Origin: Rhyzopertha dominica
Taxonomy: Eukaryota > Arthropoda > Insecta > Coleoptera > Bostrichidae
Reading direction: 5' to 3'
DNA length: 64,000 nt
Assembly: GCA_025024175.1 (NCBI GenBank)
Contig: QCXZ01000137.1
Span: 73,780,680-73,844,679 of the forward strand
Made by a program: the position numbers and the translations under genes. Positions 19,905-32,744 of this stretch are shown here, piece by piece (position 1 is the first letter of the stretch; each line of letters begins with the position of its first letter). The notes under the pieces were generated by a model. That model saw nothing but the letters and a program-made list of their open reading frames with translations, was not told the DNA's origin and did not search any database.

Positions 19905-22159
19905 ACACCCCTTATACAACTTAAAGATATACATACAAATTTAGGGGATTTTCGAATAAACTTATCAGGTAAATTCGAATTTTGAAGTTGCGATTAGATC
20001 TGAAATCTGAAATTTTAAATATTTCAATCGTTTTCTCGTTAACGGTAGAACCCAAAGAGCCGATTTTTTTACTAGTTATACTTTGAAACGTGCAGATAAC
20101 AACGGTCAAATTATAAAAGGGCTTGTAAAAAAATAATATACGCATGGATGACATATTTAGGTGAAGGAAATTTCGCGTATCGGGCAGCTATATTTATTTT
20201 TCATAATCTGTCGATGCGTTAGCGAGACAAATGAAAAGAATGGTTCATATTTATTTTTAGTGAAAAAATAAATACAAAATATTTCAAAACAAAAAAGTTA
20301 CGGCGTGTTAAAGTGAAAAGTTTTCGAGCGCGACCAGTCTGCCATTACGAGACTAGGTATTAGTGCCAGATACGAGACCACACAGTGCATCGCGCGGCCA
20401 CAGCAGGCGGATTTTTATAAAATAATGTATCTTACCTTTCACAAATAACATAGAAATGCTAAGCGCACATCACAACACTTGGATAATGGTATACAAATAG
20501 CTCAAAAACAGGTACTCTTCAGATTGTATTATAAAAACAGTATATTCATAAGTAGCCCTAAGAATTGCATTTGCCCTTGAACAAACAAGAAATTAAACAT
20601 TGCACGTTACACGTGCATCGAAAAATTTTTGCATTTGTAACAACGAATTATTGCACTATAATCCGGTTGTGGACTATTGACAAATAAGATTGGTTACAAT
20701 TCTTTATATTTTATGTGCCATCCGAATTCCAACAACATATTTGGAATGGACGGCTTTCTTTGCCAAGCTGTTTTGTAAACCGCACACTGCATGTAGGCCC
20801 TTCTAACGTGAAACTTAAAATTTTCTGTCATCAGAGGACTTATGGTTTTCTATTTCTGTCTTAAAAGGTTTAGCCACGTGGTAACAGTTTGACTGCAGTC
20901 TGTAGGGAGATACTTTGGCAAAACTGGTTCCATCCGATTCAGGTAAACAACTTCCTTCCGGTTATTCTAATAATTTTACAAATTTTGTNGCNGAACATAC
21001 ATACTCGACTTTTGTCCAGTCCTCTTAACAATAACAATAGTTTCGCTAAGGCGATGGTAAATTTTCTCGACAATGTCTTTCGTAAACGGGTATTGAGGTT
21101 TTCAAGCAATATTATTTAATTCGCATTATGGTGTAATAGTTTTCTAATATCAAGTCATTGCGTTTTCTTCTATAACCAACTTTTTATGGAGGTTTAGTAA
21201 AATTTTGAGCAAATGTCGCTAAACTGTGGGTTTTGTTTTTGTAGAGCTTCGCTAGTATTGACAGGTTTCAGTAGATAACGTTCCATGCACAATTCGTGGT
21301 ATTTAAAATCGTTAGCAATCATATCAATACAGCTCACCAAACCCTTGAATTTTATTTAACTTGACGGTATCATTGAGTAATTTCTGCCTTTCAAAAGTAG
21401 CAATGATTAAAAGCTTATGATTGCATTTTGAAACAACACGCGACTTATCATAAACAAAACAAAACTGTGGGGTCTAACTTTTGGAACGACTGATTTTTGC
21501 TGTTGGAACTTCTGCTACTTACAAACCGACATTATATAAACCTCTCATGTATGATCTTCTGCACTGAGAGTGCCAACTTTATTATCGAGTGCTTTTTTAG
21601 CGCCACATAATATTTGTCTATGACACATATAAACGTGATTCGTAGCGCTCTTCTGTTACCCCTTGCAGACTTTTGTTGGTACTACATTGACATATGTCAC
21701 ACAAGAATATATAAATTATCTGCAACATAATAATTTTAACTTACAATATTTAGTATTAATTTTTTCACTAAAAATAAATCTGAACCATCATTTCCATTTG
21801 TCTCGCTGATGCATTGACAAATTATGAAAAATAAGTATAGTCCGAGACGTGAAATTTTCTTTACGTATATAATTTTATTCGCACGTTGGTTTTAAATATT
21901 GACATGTTTCTGATTGACCGTCATAATCTGCACATTTCAAGGTATATATGTCTAAAAAATCAGCTCTTTAGCGAGAAAACAATTAAAACGTTTTAAAAAT
22001 TGCACAAATTGTGATTTACAAAAATTACGAAAAAATCAACTTTTAAGCAATTTTGCAATTTCGGATTCAATCGCGACCTCGAAATTCCGATTCAGCTGAT
22101 CAGCTTACGTGATAATTACCCAAATTTGTTTATATATGTTTAAGTTATATAGAGGGTCC
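19905..22159. mobile_element. 2.25-kb inverted-repeat DNA element with TTAA-like flanks
   Basis: Arms of about 380 bp (19905-20300 and 21740-22159) align as inverted copies over their whole length; shared blocks include CGTGCAGATAACAACGGTCAA/ATGTGCAGATTATGACGGTCAA-type sequence, AGCGAGACAAATG and TTTATTTTTAGTGAAAAAAT. The outer 22 bases align end to end, next to TTAA at 22160-22163 on the right and TTCA at 19901-19904 on the left, which fits an old TTAA target duplication (piggyBac-type) with one mutation. The 1.4-kb centre has no transposase; the only frame (20889-21119) is unrecognised. Family assignment is inference. Confidence 0.7.
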
Positions 22160-22163
22160 TTAA

Positions 22164-23045
22164 AATGCATAATTTGGCACTCTGCGCTCGGACTGACAAG
22201 ACGAGCCAATCCCGCAAACATAGAGCGAGCATATCTACTTAATATGCTACCCCATTTAATTAGAAGCTAGAAAATAATGGTACTTGCAATTTAACTTTAT
22301 CCTTTACAACTGAGAAATGCTCACGTGTATGAAGTACCTAGAGTGAGAATAATTGTCAGGCAGGCTCATAACTTCCTTGCAATGGTTATTCTTTTATATT
22401 GATGCCATTTTGTAGCATTAATTTCCAATCGTTGAAGGATCACAGCTTGAAAAATATGTAATCATTTAGAGTATTTACCGCAGAGCCCGGATTATCTTTA
22501 TTAAAAAACAGACACCCACGTAATCAGCAGAGACATTGATAGTTTTGTTCCTCGGAGCCAACTTAATAATGGAATGCTTACAGTCTACTTCCATTTGAGT
22601 GGGCTAAACTTCAAGAATTTTTTGTTGAGTTATTATGTTGTTTTTCATGACTGAAGAAAGCAAACCATTAGTAATCAGGCATTTCTGATAGTTGAGTCCA
22701 TCGCTATAAAAATTACTTTCTTTTTGTCTTGCCGATTGTCTCATCTATTAAATCGAATCAAACAACTGCTAACTCTTCAGTGCTCAAACTTGGTTCACTT
22801 TCTTTCTATGAATAACATGATTCGTGTTCTTTAGTTAATGATCATGGCCTTATCCTTGATCACTTGATTCACTTCTTCTTCCTGTGTTGTGAATAGATCT
22901 TTATCACGTTTGGTGTCTGAAGATGCTTCCCATCCTGCCTTGGATATTTCTCTTGGCTCCTCCGCCTATGACGTCATGTATATGAATTCTGGATGATGAT
23001 GAGTGAGAATACCTCGCCATGATTTTATTGGTAATAAAATTCCTA
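22164..23045. other. Gene-free DNA
   Basis: Nothing recognisable. Confidence 0.5.
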
Positions 23046-23047
23046 GA

Positions 23048-23235
23048 TGTAGGAACGTAAACTTTCGCGGCCAGAGTTAGATTGGAATCAGTCTTTTTGG
23101 GTTAGACCACGTCTGATTTCGAAATAATGTCGACGTTTCGTCCGCACTTGTAAGGGGCATCATCGGGACAGGAATAAGGAGTATGGAATATGGTACAAAC
23201 CTAACGCGCGAAACACTTCCGAACCGAACCAAATA
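23048..23235 (-). repeat. Penelope-like terminal repeat (tail), copy 1
   Basis: Similar to 53965-54140 over about 180 bp. On the minus strand it reads CGATGATGCCCCTTACAAGTG, then GGACGAAACGTCGAC, and ends near CGCGAAAGTTTACGTTCC. Tails with GAAACGTC are typical of Penelope-like elements and may derive from a hammerhead ribozyme. No PLE coding sequence is attached on its own strand. Confidence 0.55.
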
Positions 23236-24330
23236 CTAAGGAAAGTGGGGATAGCCGTCAAAATCTCCCACCTCGGTCTTCCAAACATCCCCACCCCCCT
23301 CGTTACGCCAGGTACAACGACATCTATTCTTTTCATTCTTTTTCCTCCTTGGTATTTGGTTCAGTTCAGACGTATTTATATAAGCTTTTGGAATTGCAGT
23401 TCGCCTTTACCACCCAGCTTCCCCTAAAAATAAAATTAGCGGGCGTGGAGCGACTTTTCCAATCGGCGTTCGCGGCGGCGAGTGTCAGCGTTCATCACGC
23501 CCGCAAAAATAAACTGAATCGAACGGGGGGCGCGTAACAACAGTAATCACCCTTATCAAATCCCCTGAATGCGGCTGGTAATTTCAGGCGTTTACATCGA
23601 TTCTAAAAAGCTGGCGAGTGTTTACGATGTATTCGGAGGAAAAGTCACGCGCACACCGGCCTTTATTAGGTGTAATCCATCTCGTGCGGGTTCAAATGAG
23701 ACGTGCCGGAGGCCGATACGATGGCGTCCTGAACGAAACGCCTCAATCTCCCAGTTCCAGACCGTATTTTAGAAAGCGCTTCATAAAAGTGTCACCGCCG
23801 TCGGACGGAGTTATCAGCTGCATGCACTAATCGCGTTATATGTGGAAGAAGAAAGGTCTCATAACCAGGGAATTTGTAAATGACAGGCGGCAGCGGTTAG
23901 CGCCCGGGTAAAACAACTTTTAAGCGATAAAACAGACTTCTATTACCACAGATTTCAGCTTAGACCGGAGCTGCTGGATTAAAGGGTATTATTCTGGTGC
24001 TCTTAATGGCGCCGCTCTAGCGTTCACACATAATAATATCGCTGTTCTTTTACCCGTAGCCTTTTGCGAGGCAATCTCGAGAGCCTAGATTGGGTATTAT
24101 AGATAGTGAATATTAATTGATGACTTTTGGAGCAGCTCGTGGATCGCTTGAAAATGTGGATCTCTATCCGCTATTCGTTTATCGATATAGGATAATACGT
24201 TTCTTTTTCCTGAATCGCGGTACCTTTTTTACATCATACAAACTCAAGGTGTCGAACAAGATGTTCCACTCGTAGTTCGTGTACGGCCGCTGCAGTCGGA
24301 TAAGTGGGGGTCTCAATGTTGATCAAGAAA
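23236..24330. other. GC-richer gene-free island
   Basis: 23430-24060 is markedly richer in G+C and CpG than its surroundings, with overlapping short frames but no domain or splice-consistent exon. It may be conserved non-coding DNA, or the spurious frames may simply reflect composition. Confidence 0.4.
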
Positions 24331-24334
24331 AAGG

Positions 24335-25700
24335 GGCACCACACAATATTTATATTGCCTACCGAAGATTCACAAATCAGAGATACCGCTGAGACCGATT
24401 GTTAGTGCAACGGGATCTATCACCCACCCTCTAGCTCGCTACATCCCTCAGACACTGAAACGACTCGTAGGGGAGACAGAACACTACGTCGGGAACGTAG
24501 GAGATCTTATTAAGAAAATGAAGAAGGTCAAACTGGACCCGGAGTACATCTTAGCAAGCTTTGATATCACCTCACTCTTCACGAAGATACCACTGGACAA
24601 TGTCTCAAGGAGAAGACCTGGATGAACTAGTCCATCTAGCAAAGATCTGCCTAAAATCCACTTTCTTCAAGTTCCAGGAGGAATACTACAAGCAGACAGA
24701 AGGGGTCATCGCTTTCTCCGCTGATATCCAACGTTTACTTGGAAGCCTTCAAGACAGCCGCATTGGCATCCGCACACCTTAAATCTAAGTGTTGGTTTAG
24801 ATCGGATTAGAGTTCCTGTGCCACATAAACAGGTTCCGCAGCGGCATACAATTCAGGATGGAGATGGAAACCCTACCTGAATGGGATGGAGGCGAGGAAA
24901 TAAGACGGCACGCTAGGACATTGGGTCTATCGGAAGCCAACCCACACAGATCGCTACCAGCATGCAGTCACATCAAAACCTCCACGTCCAAAAACAAGAA
25001 GTCAGCTAATCAGCGAACCAGACCATCTAGATGAGGAATTAGAACATTAGGCCGAACACTACAGAAGAACTGGTATCTTAAGGCACGGATTGAGAAGGCT
25101 ATCAACATGCAACCACAGAGGAAGGAACCAAAAGAGCACATCGCTGCAGCATACTTGCCCTACGTCAATGGATATACAGATAAGATCGAACAGTTGCTGA
25201 GAAGACATCAGACAAACACCATCTGCAGCGTCGCGGGAAAGATAGCTAACGCCTTTCCGAAATATCTTTCTGCGGCTAAGGAGCTACAAACACGTGGTGT
25301 GTATAGCATTCCATGCAGCTGTGGGAATGCTTGCATTGGCCAAACCCGAGGGCACATCATCACGACAATCAAGGAGCACATCAGCGACACCAGGGACAGG
25401 CAATGTGACAGGTGACAGAACATCGAATTGTCCACATCATCAAATTCGAGTAGGCACAAATTCTGTCAAGGGAAGAGAGATTTTAGCCGAGATTTTACAA
25501 GGAAGCCATCGAAATCGATTAGAATCCGCACAATTACAACTGAGTTCCAGGCAACGAGCCAACTGGAATCTGGAAATCGGTTATGCGTAACAACGCTCAC
25601 GCTTCAGTCAACCGGACAGGTATAAATACCAGAGCAGACTAAGACATTTTAGTTTTAGAGCTACTTCTGAGGAGGACATCTGCATGAATATTGAAACGTC
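24335..25700 (+). mobile_element. Diverged Penelope-like element relic (RT plus GIY-YIG endonuclease)
   Basis: Plus-strand pieces in changing frames give LPKIHKSEIPLRPIVSATGS, then ILASFDITSLFTKIPLDN, then LDELVHLAKICLKSTFFKF, all order-preserving blocks of PLE reverse transcriptase. The catalytic Tyr-x-Asp-Asp block is not found: sequence passes from KSKCWFRSD to a stop. The C-terminal part (25107-25415) gives YLPYVNGYTDKIEQLLRRH and GVYSIPCSCGNACIGQTRGH, the PLE-type GIY-YIG nuclease core with its Cys pairs, though Tyr of YIG is Cys here. The tail at 25668-25705 reads CTGAGGAGG then GAAACGTCTAGC. It is a different subfamily from the copies at 35, 39 and 62 kb and much more decayed. Confidence 0.8.
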
Positions 25701-25764
25701 TAGCCCAAACAAGCAACATGGGAAGCAGTCCGGAAAGCAACATGACAGATGCGCGTTCGGTATC

Positions 25765-26315
25765 GTAATTGTTTATCACCCCCTTTTGCTGCGACATCCG
25801 GTGTTCCGCAAAGCTCAGACATGGGACCGTACTGTTGTTTAATGATTTACCACAAGTAATGCGCTGTAATAAATTATTGTTTACGGACGACCTGATATTA
25901 TACAGAGTATTAGTTCGACCCGAGGATTACGTATTACTTTTGGAGGATGTTGATACTGTAACGGATTGTTGTCAGAGTAATCGCCTAACACTAATTATAG
26001 ACAAGTGTAATTTGGTGTCCTGTATGAGAAAGCCAAATATAGTGACTTTTCCATATCTTGTAGATAATACACATCTGNTAAGACTTAGTAGATTTAAGGA
26101 TTTAGGTGTCACATTTGATAAAAGGTTCACGTTTGCAGATCATATTCTGGATACTGTTAAGCTTATTTAGAGTGTTAAAATCTTATGTTTTTATGTAAAT
26201 TAGTTTATTTACAATTCACACACACATGTTAAAGTTATATAGTGTATTATATTTCCTGTAATAGGGTTAAGTGTCTACCTTTTGGAATAACTTATTATTA
26301 TTACTATTATTGCAA
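25765..26315 (+). mobile_element. LINE 3' fragment with reverse transcriptase remnant
   Basis: Broken frame 25769-26170 resembles the RT region around and after the catalytic block: LLFTDDLILYRVL (YADD-like block altered to FTDD), CQSNRLTLIIDKCNLVSC, and LSRFKDLGVTFDKRFTFADHI, the well-known L..LGV..D..L.F..H block. It ends in a TTATTATTACTATTATT tract near 26290-26310, as in the other LINE copies here. Confidence 0.72.
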
Positions 26316-28330
26316 TAACAATTACTGTGATGTGCAATTGTTTAGTTTAGAGTATAGGGATAGGTTACCAAGGATGGGGAAGTTCCAATGAAACGTTCAA
26401 CATTCCGTTTAATCCCCCCAAGTTAGGCTACACGCAAACTAATTTCACGTGTGGTTCGTTAAGCCAGATCGCTAAATCTGTGTAAATTGCTAGCCCGTCG
26501 GCCGCCGATAAAAAATCAAATCACTATTATGCCACTCATTACGGCTTAATGCAGAGTGATGAGGATATCGAGAACGAGAAAGAGCTAATTTATTAAGTTT
26601 ATGGCCTACCGCCACAGTGAGAAACCACGGCAAACGCCAGCCACAAATGAAGGCAGCCTCATTATTTATACAGTCTTGCCGGCAGTTTATGTGCAATTGT
26701 CGTTAAATTGCTCGGATAGTTTTGTTTGAAAAAGTGCGCTATTGGAATACGGTATCGATCTTTAGAGGTATTCGGCCATACCTTATTTACGAAGAGAAAC
26801 TCCGCTTATTATGTAAAACAGATGGACATCGATTTCAGTGCTTTTACATACCCTTGGATAACTAAAATTGAAAACTAACAACTTGAGTGAGGATTGTAAG
26901 TTGAAAGTACTATGATTGCGTGCACATAATGATTGTTTTACCTTACCTTATTCGTGCTACTTAGTAAGTAGGAACGTAAGGATAGCCACTTACCTGTAAA
27001 CAAAAAAAAATATTAAAGAAAGTTGATGTGAAAAAGTAAAAGCTTTAAAGCTAAAGTTTACTTAACTGATACTTGGAAATAAGTTTTATAGTCATAGGGT
27101 TATCGCGTCTTCGAATTATGCTTCTTAATGGCTTAGTTGTCTTAGTTTGTCATATTAGATTTGAATATTATGTAGATTGCAGACAAATTCAACTGACGTT
27201 CAAAAAATTACGGGTACCTGTATGAATCACGGAAGCTAAAAGTTGTGTCAGGACAATTCGCGAAATACTCTTCTTTTTATGTAAGTTAGAGTGACAGCTT
27301 AGTAGGGGCAAATATCTGGAGTCTGGCAGCTGCCAGCCCAATGGAATACTTCGCAGAATCAAATCGTTCTAATGGCAAAATCAGTTATGATATCAGCAAA
27401 TAACATAGCACTCAGTGAACTGTCTAAAGCTGTCAAAGTCGCATTAAAAATGCTCAGGTTTATCTATTTCGCAAATTATTATTGACAAGTTAAGCAATAT
27501 GAACAAGTGAACTACATTACAATTGCATATAGACTCAAACAGATTACTAAACTCAATTTGGAGCATTTGAAGGATGTAACAGATTTTATACTTCGCCCGA
27601 GGGCAAGGTCAGTGCAGTTTTTGGCCGCGAGATGGATATACATATTGGGTATTGATTTATTTCTGTACAGAGTAGTAGACAAAAAGTTGACTGCGTAGTT
27701 TTGTAAAATTGTTGNACGTGAATGTCAAGGTTTCCATTATCCCCAACGTTTTTAAATTATATTTTTTCTTTTACATCTTTCTACAATTTATCATGATTTG
27801 TTATCGAAGGAGCATGGCGAGGGTAACCACTGGCAGAAATAGTGCTTCAAAGATTTCATATCACATTTGATTTTAATTAATTTAATTGAATTTCATCGCA
27901 TTTCACCCAAATTGTAAAGATGGCATTTGATTTCATAGATTTTCAAGTGATTTCAAGTTAATTTCAATGAATTTTACTACACTGGACATTTGCATCGTAG
28001 CATTTCATTTCATTTTGAGAGATTTCAAAACAAGCAACTTATTTAGTGTATTCAGAAGGTGCAGGTAAATTTTATTAAGAAAAGCAGACGTATATTTCTA
28101 TTTAGTAAACATAATTAAACCGGAAATACCAAGCACTAACTAAATAACACAATTTTATTAGACATTTAAAAATTAACACTTCCCCAGGTATTTGTAGCCC
28201 ATTATAGTTCAAAATAGATTTATAAATTGTACACTTGTACAATGTACATACGGATATATGGCCGTGCGTATTTATTGGCTCTGGAGAAATAATTCCTTTT
28301 CTATCCCAGCAGCATATGTGCAGAGAGCAC
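26316..28330. other. Gene-free DNA with an enhancer-like GC-richer island
   Basis: 26380-26730 is GC-richer, lacks ORFs and carries short motifs reminiscent of developmental enhancers (TTTATGGCC, AACCACGG, ATTTATTAAG). 27850-28030 is a low-complexity run of ATTTCA/ATTTGA units. No gene seen. Confidence 0.4.
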
Positions 28331-28334
28331 CTAT

Positions 28335-29515
28335 ATAGGCTTTGCATTCGGATCCACAATAGCAAGAGCTTTTGTGAACTATTCTTTGAACTCTTACCTG
28401 TTAAATAGGAAAAACTAAGAATAACACGGAAAAGAGTTCTTTCTGTTTCCTTTTTGAATAAAAATGCACGATTCGCCAATGAAAATTTCGTCACATGGTT
28501 GCTTCTCTTACTTGTTGAAGGCGGTCACTACTTAAGCGTCATCTACATTTTTGTAGCAACCAACATGGAGATTCACTATCATACCCTTATTTGATCCATC
28601 CGTTACACTCGAGCATGCACTACTTTCGTCTAGTTTAATATTACACATACTGAAGAAACAACAGACAAATCCTCTAGTACATCGTCGTTATTATATCTTA
28701 TCAACAGTTGTTAAGATATTGATTATTCTAAGAAATTAAAAACTGGATCATCTTTTCTGTCAGCACTATAGAGTAATCAAACATGCGAATGTTTCTTGCG
28801 ACAGTTTGCTTGGTATTAGTTATATGTTTAAAGAGTTGCGGTGATACATTGATATGTTATGCTACTGAATTATTGTATTTCCAAGAATATCAAATAAAAC
28901 ACCTCATACATTAAGAAGCTGTACGGCAAACAATCAAGATATGTATATAGAAATTATAAAATCTATGAATGATGTCATTTCGGATGCCACAGTTCTAGGA
29001 CTCCCTATACTAAAGACTATGATTACAAATGTTTTATACCATTAAGAGTTGAAGTGGATAAGTTTCAGTTAGTGAATGATTTAAATAGATAATAAGATAA
29101 TACAGATAAATTTGGCAGTTTTGGAAATAATGACGACCATTACTAGAGGCTTTGCCTGATCTTTTTTTAGTATCTGAAGGACCTTTGTTAAAAGAGATAG
29201 TCAATTCACGAGTATAACGGATACATCAAACAAGGAGGTAGTAGTGAGAAAATCATATTTATGTTGATGCTACGCAAATAGCATTTATGAGAAGTTGAAT
29301 ACAACTTCCACATACAGAAATCTAAACCTATGAGTGCGATGCAACCATATAGAACACGTGATGACATTTCCATTGGGAATGGTGTTTACTCAAAAAATGA
29401 AACAGAGACAGCTCTCTTAGGTTTCATTCTTAGTTTCTACTATTTAAGAGTAAAAAGTTCAAAGGAAAGAGAGTACACAAAACTTCTGCTATTGTGGATC
29501 CAAATGCAAAGGTGA
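28335..29515. repeat. Inverted pair of a 170-bp repeat (28335-28505 and 29345-29515)
   Basis: The minus-strand translation of the left copy (TERTLFRVILSFSYL, KLLLLWIRMQ) matches the plus-strand translation of the right copy (TETALLGFILSFYYL, KLLLLWIQMQ), and the DNA aligns as an inverted repeat. Centre about 840 bp without recognised coding. Could be the ends of an element or two independent insertions. Confidence 0.6.
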
Positions 29516-29881
29516 TCATACAAATTTTATTAGATTGCACACAGATTTTATTAGGATGTCGTATCAGCTCATCATATTTTTCATTACTTTTTATTTTGGT
29601 TTAGCAATATCCTGTTTTAGAGATAGCAGTTAATTATTACAGCTTTTATGCTGCGAATGCTTCATTGACCTAGTCACAACAATTCTATAACTTTTGCTGA
29701 TTGTGTCGTTGTTTGCATGTCATTGTTCATGTGTGATTTATGTGTGTTTTATTGTGTCATATTGGCCTAGGGTGACAATATTTTGAAAGAAAACACAGAC
29801 AGGTCGGGTCCACACTGCTCTGCATATACGATCTGAATGAAACAAATACAAAAATTAGAAATATAGGTGCTTCCTAACGTA

Positions 29882-30873
29882 CTCTTGCCTCGTGCTATGT
29901 GGGCGACCTCTTGAAATCTGAAAAGTGATGTAAAAACAACACTATTTTACAGTATAATTTTTTTTCTGAAATAACGCTTTTTTACTGAGGTATTCAGTCA
30001 TGAATATGGGGTGAGAGCAATAGTTTCCAAAGATCGGTTAATATATTTCATTAAATTTGGTTTATTATTATTTGAAGCTGAAGCCGTTAAAATGATGCAT
30101 ACATTTTAACATTTATCTCTAAAACGGGTTGGTATTTTTTCTTCAAAGATATGAGTTTTGTATTTGGCTGGCCTTGCTAAGAAAGAAAGATACTCCTTGT
30201 TTATGCGACTAAAATTGACCATTTCCTAGAAAATATATAAATAATAAGACTGTGTTAGGTGTCACTGTTACATTGACATTTTGACAATACCCTACATCAT
30301 TTGTTGCTAAAATTCTGAAATAATACTAATAGAATAATCATTAATTTTTTATTATTTATGACGACCAATTTGAGAAAAAACAAAAATATATTAGTTAAGC
30401 AGTGAAAATGTGAACCCCAACATTCAATTGCAATTTTCTCGCAAAGGGTCAATTTTAGCCGCACAAAGAGTATTTCTTTTGCTTTGCAAGACCCAAGGAA
30501 TAGAAAACCCGCATAAACAAACAGTACCTTTTTTTCTTTACAAGACCCAAAGAATCAAAAAACACACATCTTTGAAAAAATACTTACCCGTTTTAAAAGG
30601 ATTATAATGTGGAGGTTGGCTCCCTCCCGGACGGCCCAAGACATTTATAAAAAAAATGTATGCATCATTTTAACGGCTTCCACTTCAAGTATTAATAAAC
30701 AATATTTGATGAAATTATATCAAACGGTCTAAGAGATATTTTTGAAAAATTACTTCTGCAAATCTCAATAGGCGGGCGTTGTTTCAAAAAAAGTTTTACT
30801 ATAAAATAGTGTTATTTTTTAAACAAGATTTCGGATTCAGGAGAAGTTTGCCCACATAATGCGGGACACCCTG
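29882..30873. mobile_element. Tc1/mariner-type non-autonomous element with long inverted arms
   Basis: Inverted arms of about 240 bp (29882-30120 and 30640-30873) share TATGTGGG, AACACTATTTTA, GAAGCCGTTAAAATGATGC and more. The right end is GGGACACCCTG followed by TA; the left end (CTCTTGCCTCGTGC, diverged) is preceded by TA at 29880-29881. CAGGGTGTCCC-type ends with TA duplication fit the Tc1/mariner superfamily. No transposase; the 65-codon frame at 30410-30607 contains a short internal duplication (CAAGACCCAA-GAATA/C). Confidence 0.7.
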
Positions 30874-30875
30874 TA

Positions 30876-31880
30876 AACTATTTTTAACTCAATCCAAAAC
30901 AAAGTCGTACTGTACAGTTTAAACGTGAATTAATTTATCACTTAACTATACTAGATAATAGTAAGGTTAACTTAATTATGTAGTTAATTTCTAAATGAAT
31001 GTGGGTATATTGATTAATATAGGTAACCAAGACGAATTATTCCCCAAAAATTCACGGGTTCATTTGGATGAATGCACCTAAATGGACTGTATGAGTCCCT
31101 TTCAACCCTCTTTTTCAACCACCAATCAGGAATTGATGAGCTTGCCCGGATTAATATGGATCGATGAGTCCTACACATTCGTGCCCTATACAGATACCTA
31201 CATCCTCACGTGCACACAGCACAGGTATGTCGAGTAATTAGTTATATGTAGGTGCATGCGTTATCACACTGTATGTTGTGATGATAGTCAGGATTTGGAA
31301 TTAACACGACAGCAAAAAAGAAATGTAAATGTTTAATCATTGCAAATGGATGATGCGGGTGTGAAATGTGAGGGTGAAATATTGATAGCTCGGACATTGG
31401 GGACTCGTCAAAAGTACTCTGCTGTGAAAAATATAAAACACGAGGCAATAAATATGTAACCAGCGCACAGGCTTTTCTTTGTATATAAATTGTTTGATGC
31501 GCGTTCTAAACAAATATGTACATTCATAGACATTTTAGAAGTGCAACTTTTAATAGCGTGAAAGTTCGCGTTTTATTGATAATTACGAAACTACATTTTT
31601 GATGTGCTCTCATCCTTTACAAAATCTTTTTTCACTGAACATACAAACCTTTTAATAGCTTAAAAACAATTCGAAATTTTTCAAGAATCTCGGCAACTGA
31701 CAGAGCACTAAAACTTTACTGGCCATCACCGTTATCATTTACAAATGAATTATCTTCTGAATTATGTGATGAAAGGGGTACAAGTTCAATCGCATGAGCA
31801 GATCTTCCACCCAAAACATTGTCATCAAAAAACCAACCGAAAATTAGTAACTAAATGTGGCTTGTGGGAAGCCAACCATC
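30876..31880. other. Gene-free DNA
   Basis: No recognisable gene or repeat before the LINE fragments. Confidence 0.5.
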
Positions 31881-31894
31881 CATTTTATCTTATT

Positions 31895-32740
31895 ATATAT
31901 GTACATGCAACTGCAGTAGTACTGCCGTTTCCTAGAAAATCAAACCTTACTAGTTTATCGGACCTGCGTATTATAAGCATATTACCCGTTGCCTCTAAAA
32001 TTTTCAAAAAAATCTTGTATAAACAAATTTATGAATTTGCTCTTAACAATGACCTCATCCCCAATAATCAGTGTGGCTTTAGAAATGGCTTCTCTGCAGC
32101 TACAGCTTCAATTTGTGTTCTTGATGACATTATTAGAGCAACTGATGAGGGTCTAGCGTCGATTTTGGTATTGTTAGATTATTCTAAGGCTTTCGACACT
32201 ATTAATCACGGATTGATGTGTGCTAAGTTAAGGTACTGTGGATTTTTACTTCATCGTCAGTTTCTTTGGTGTCATCTTATCTGAGCAATATTAACTGGAG
32301 TTCCTCAGGGGTCTATTCTAGGCCCATTATTGTTAAGTATATATACTGCTGATTTAATTTTATCTGTGAGTAGGTGTAAGGTTCAAGCATATGCTGATGA
32401 CACCCAGATTTATCATCATTTCAGACTTGAGGACTGCTTAGCTTCATCTATACTTATTAATGAGGAACTCGACTTTGGGAAGCATAACTTAAAATTAAAC
32501 CCTTCTAAATCACTGGTTATGTGTTTTGGCAATAAAAATGTCAGAAATATGTATGCGATGCTACGTCGGTAAATCTAGCAGGTGTTAATGTTCCGTTTGT
32601 TGATCACACTCGAAATTTGGGTGTCATTATGGATAGTGCACTTCGGTTTAGGGAATGTATGTACCAATCTGGGTTATGCCTTAAAGGCAGCACATCGTCT
32701 GCATTAGCTAAGGTAATGAGTGATATTACGAAAGAAACTG
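31895..32740 (+). mobile_element. LINE reverse transcriptase fragment A
   Basis: Clear order of LINE reverse transcriptase blocks: LSDLRIISILPVASKIFKKI (31945 on), NQCGFRNGFSAATAS, LVLLDYSKAFDTINH, a frame break near 32260, [33 protein letters not shown] with the catalytic [18 protein letters not shown], then HTRNLGVIMDSALRF after a second break near 32570. Both ends are missing. It joins a second RT fragment in the same orientation at about 32745. Nonfunctional. Confidence 0.85.
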
Positions 32741-32744
32741 ATAA

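Noticed and set aside
23245..23830. Cluster of plus-strand frames in a CpG-rich stretch
   Set aside because: Frames overlap, are Arg/Pro-rich by composition and show no family signature; treated as possible non-coding DNA.
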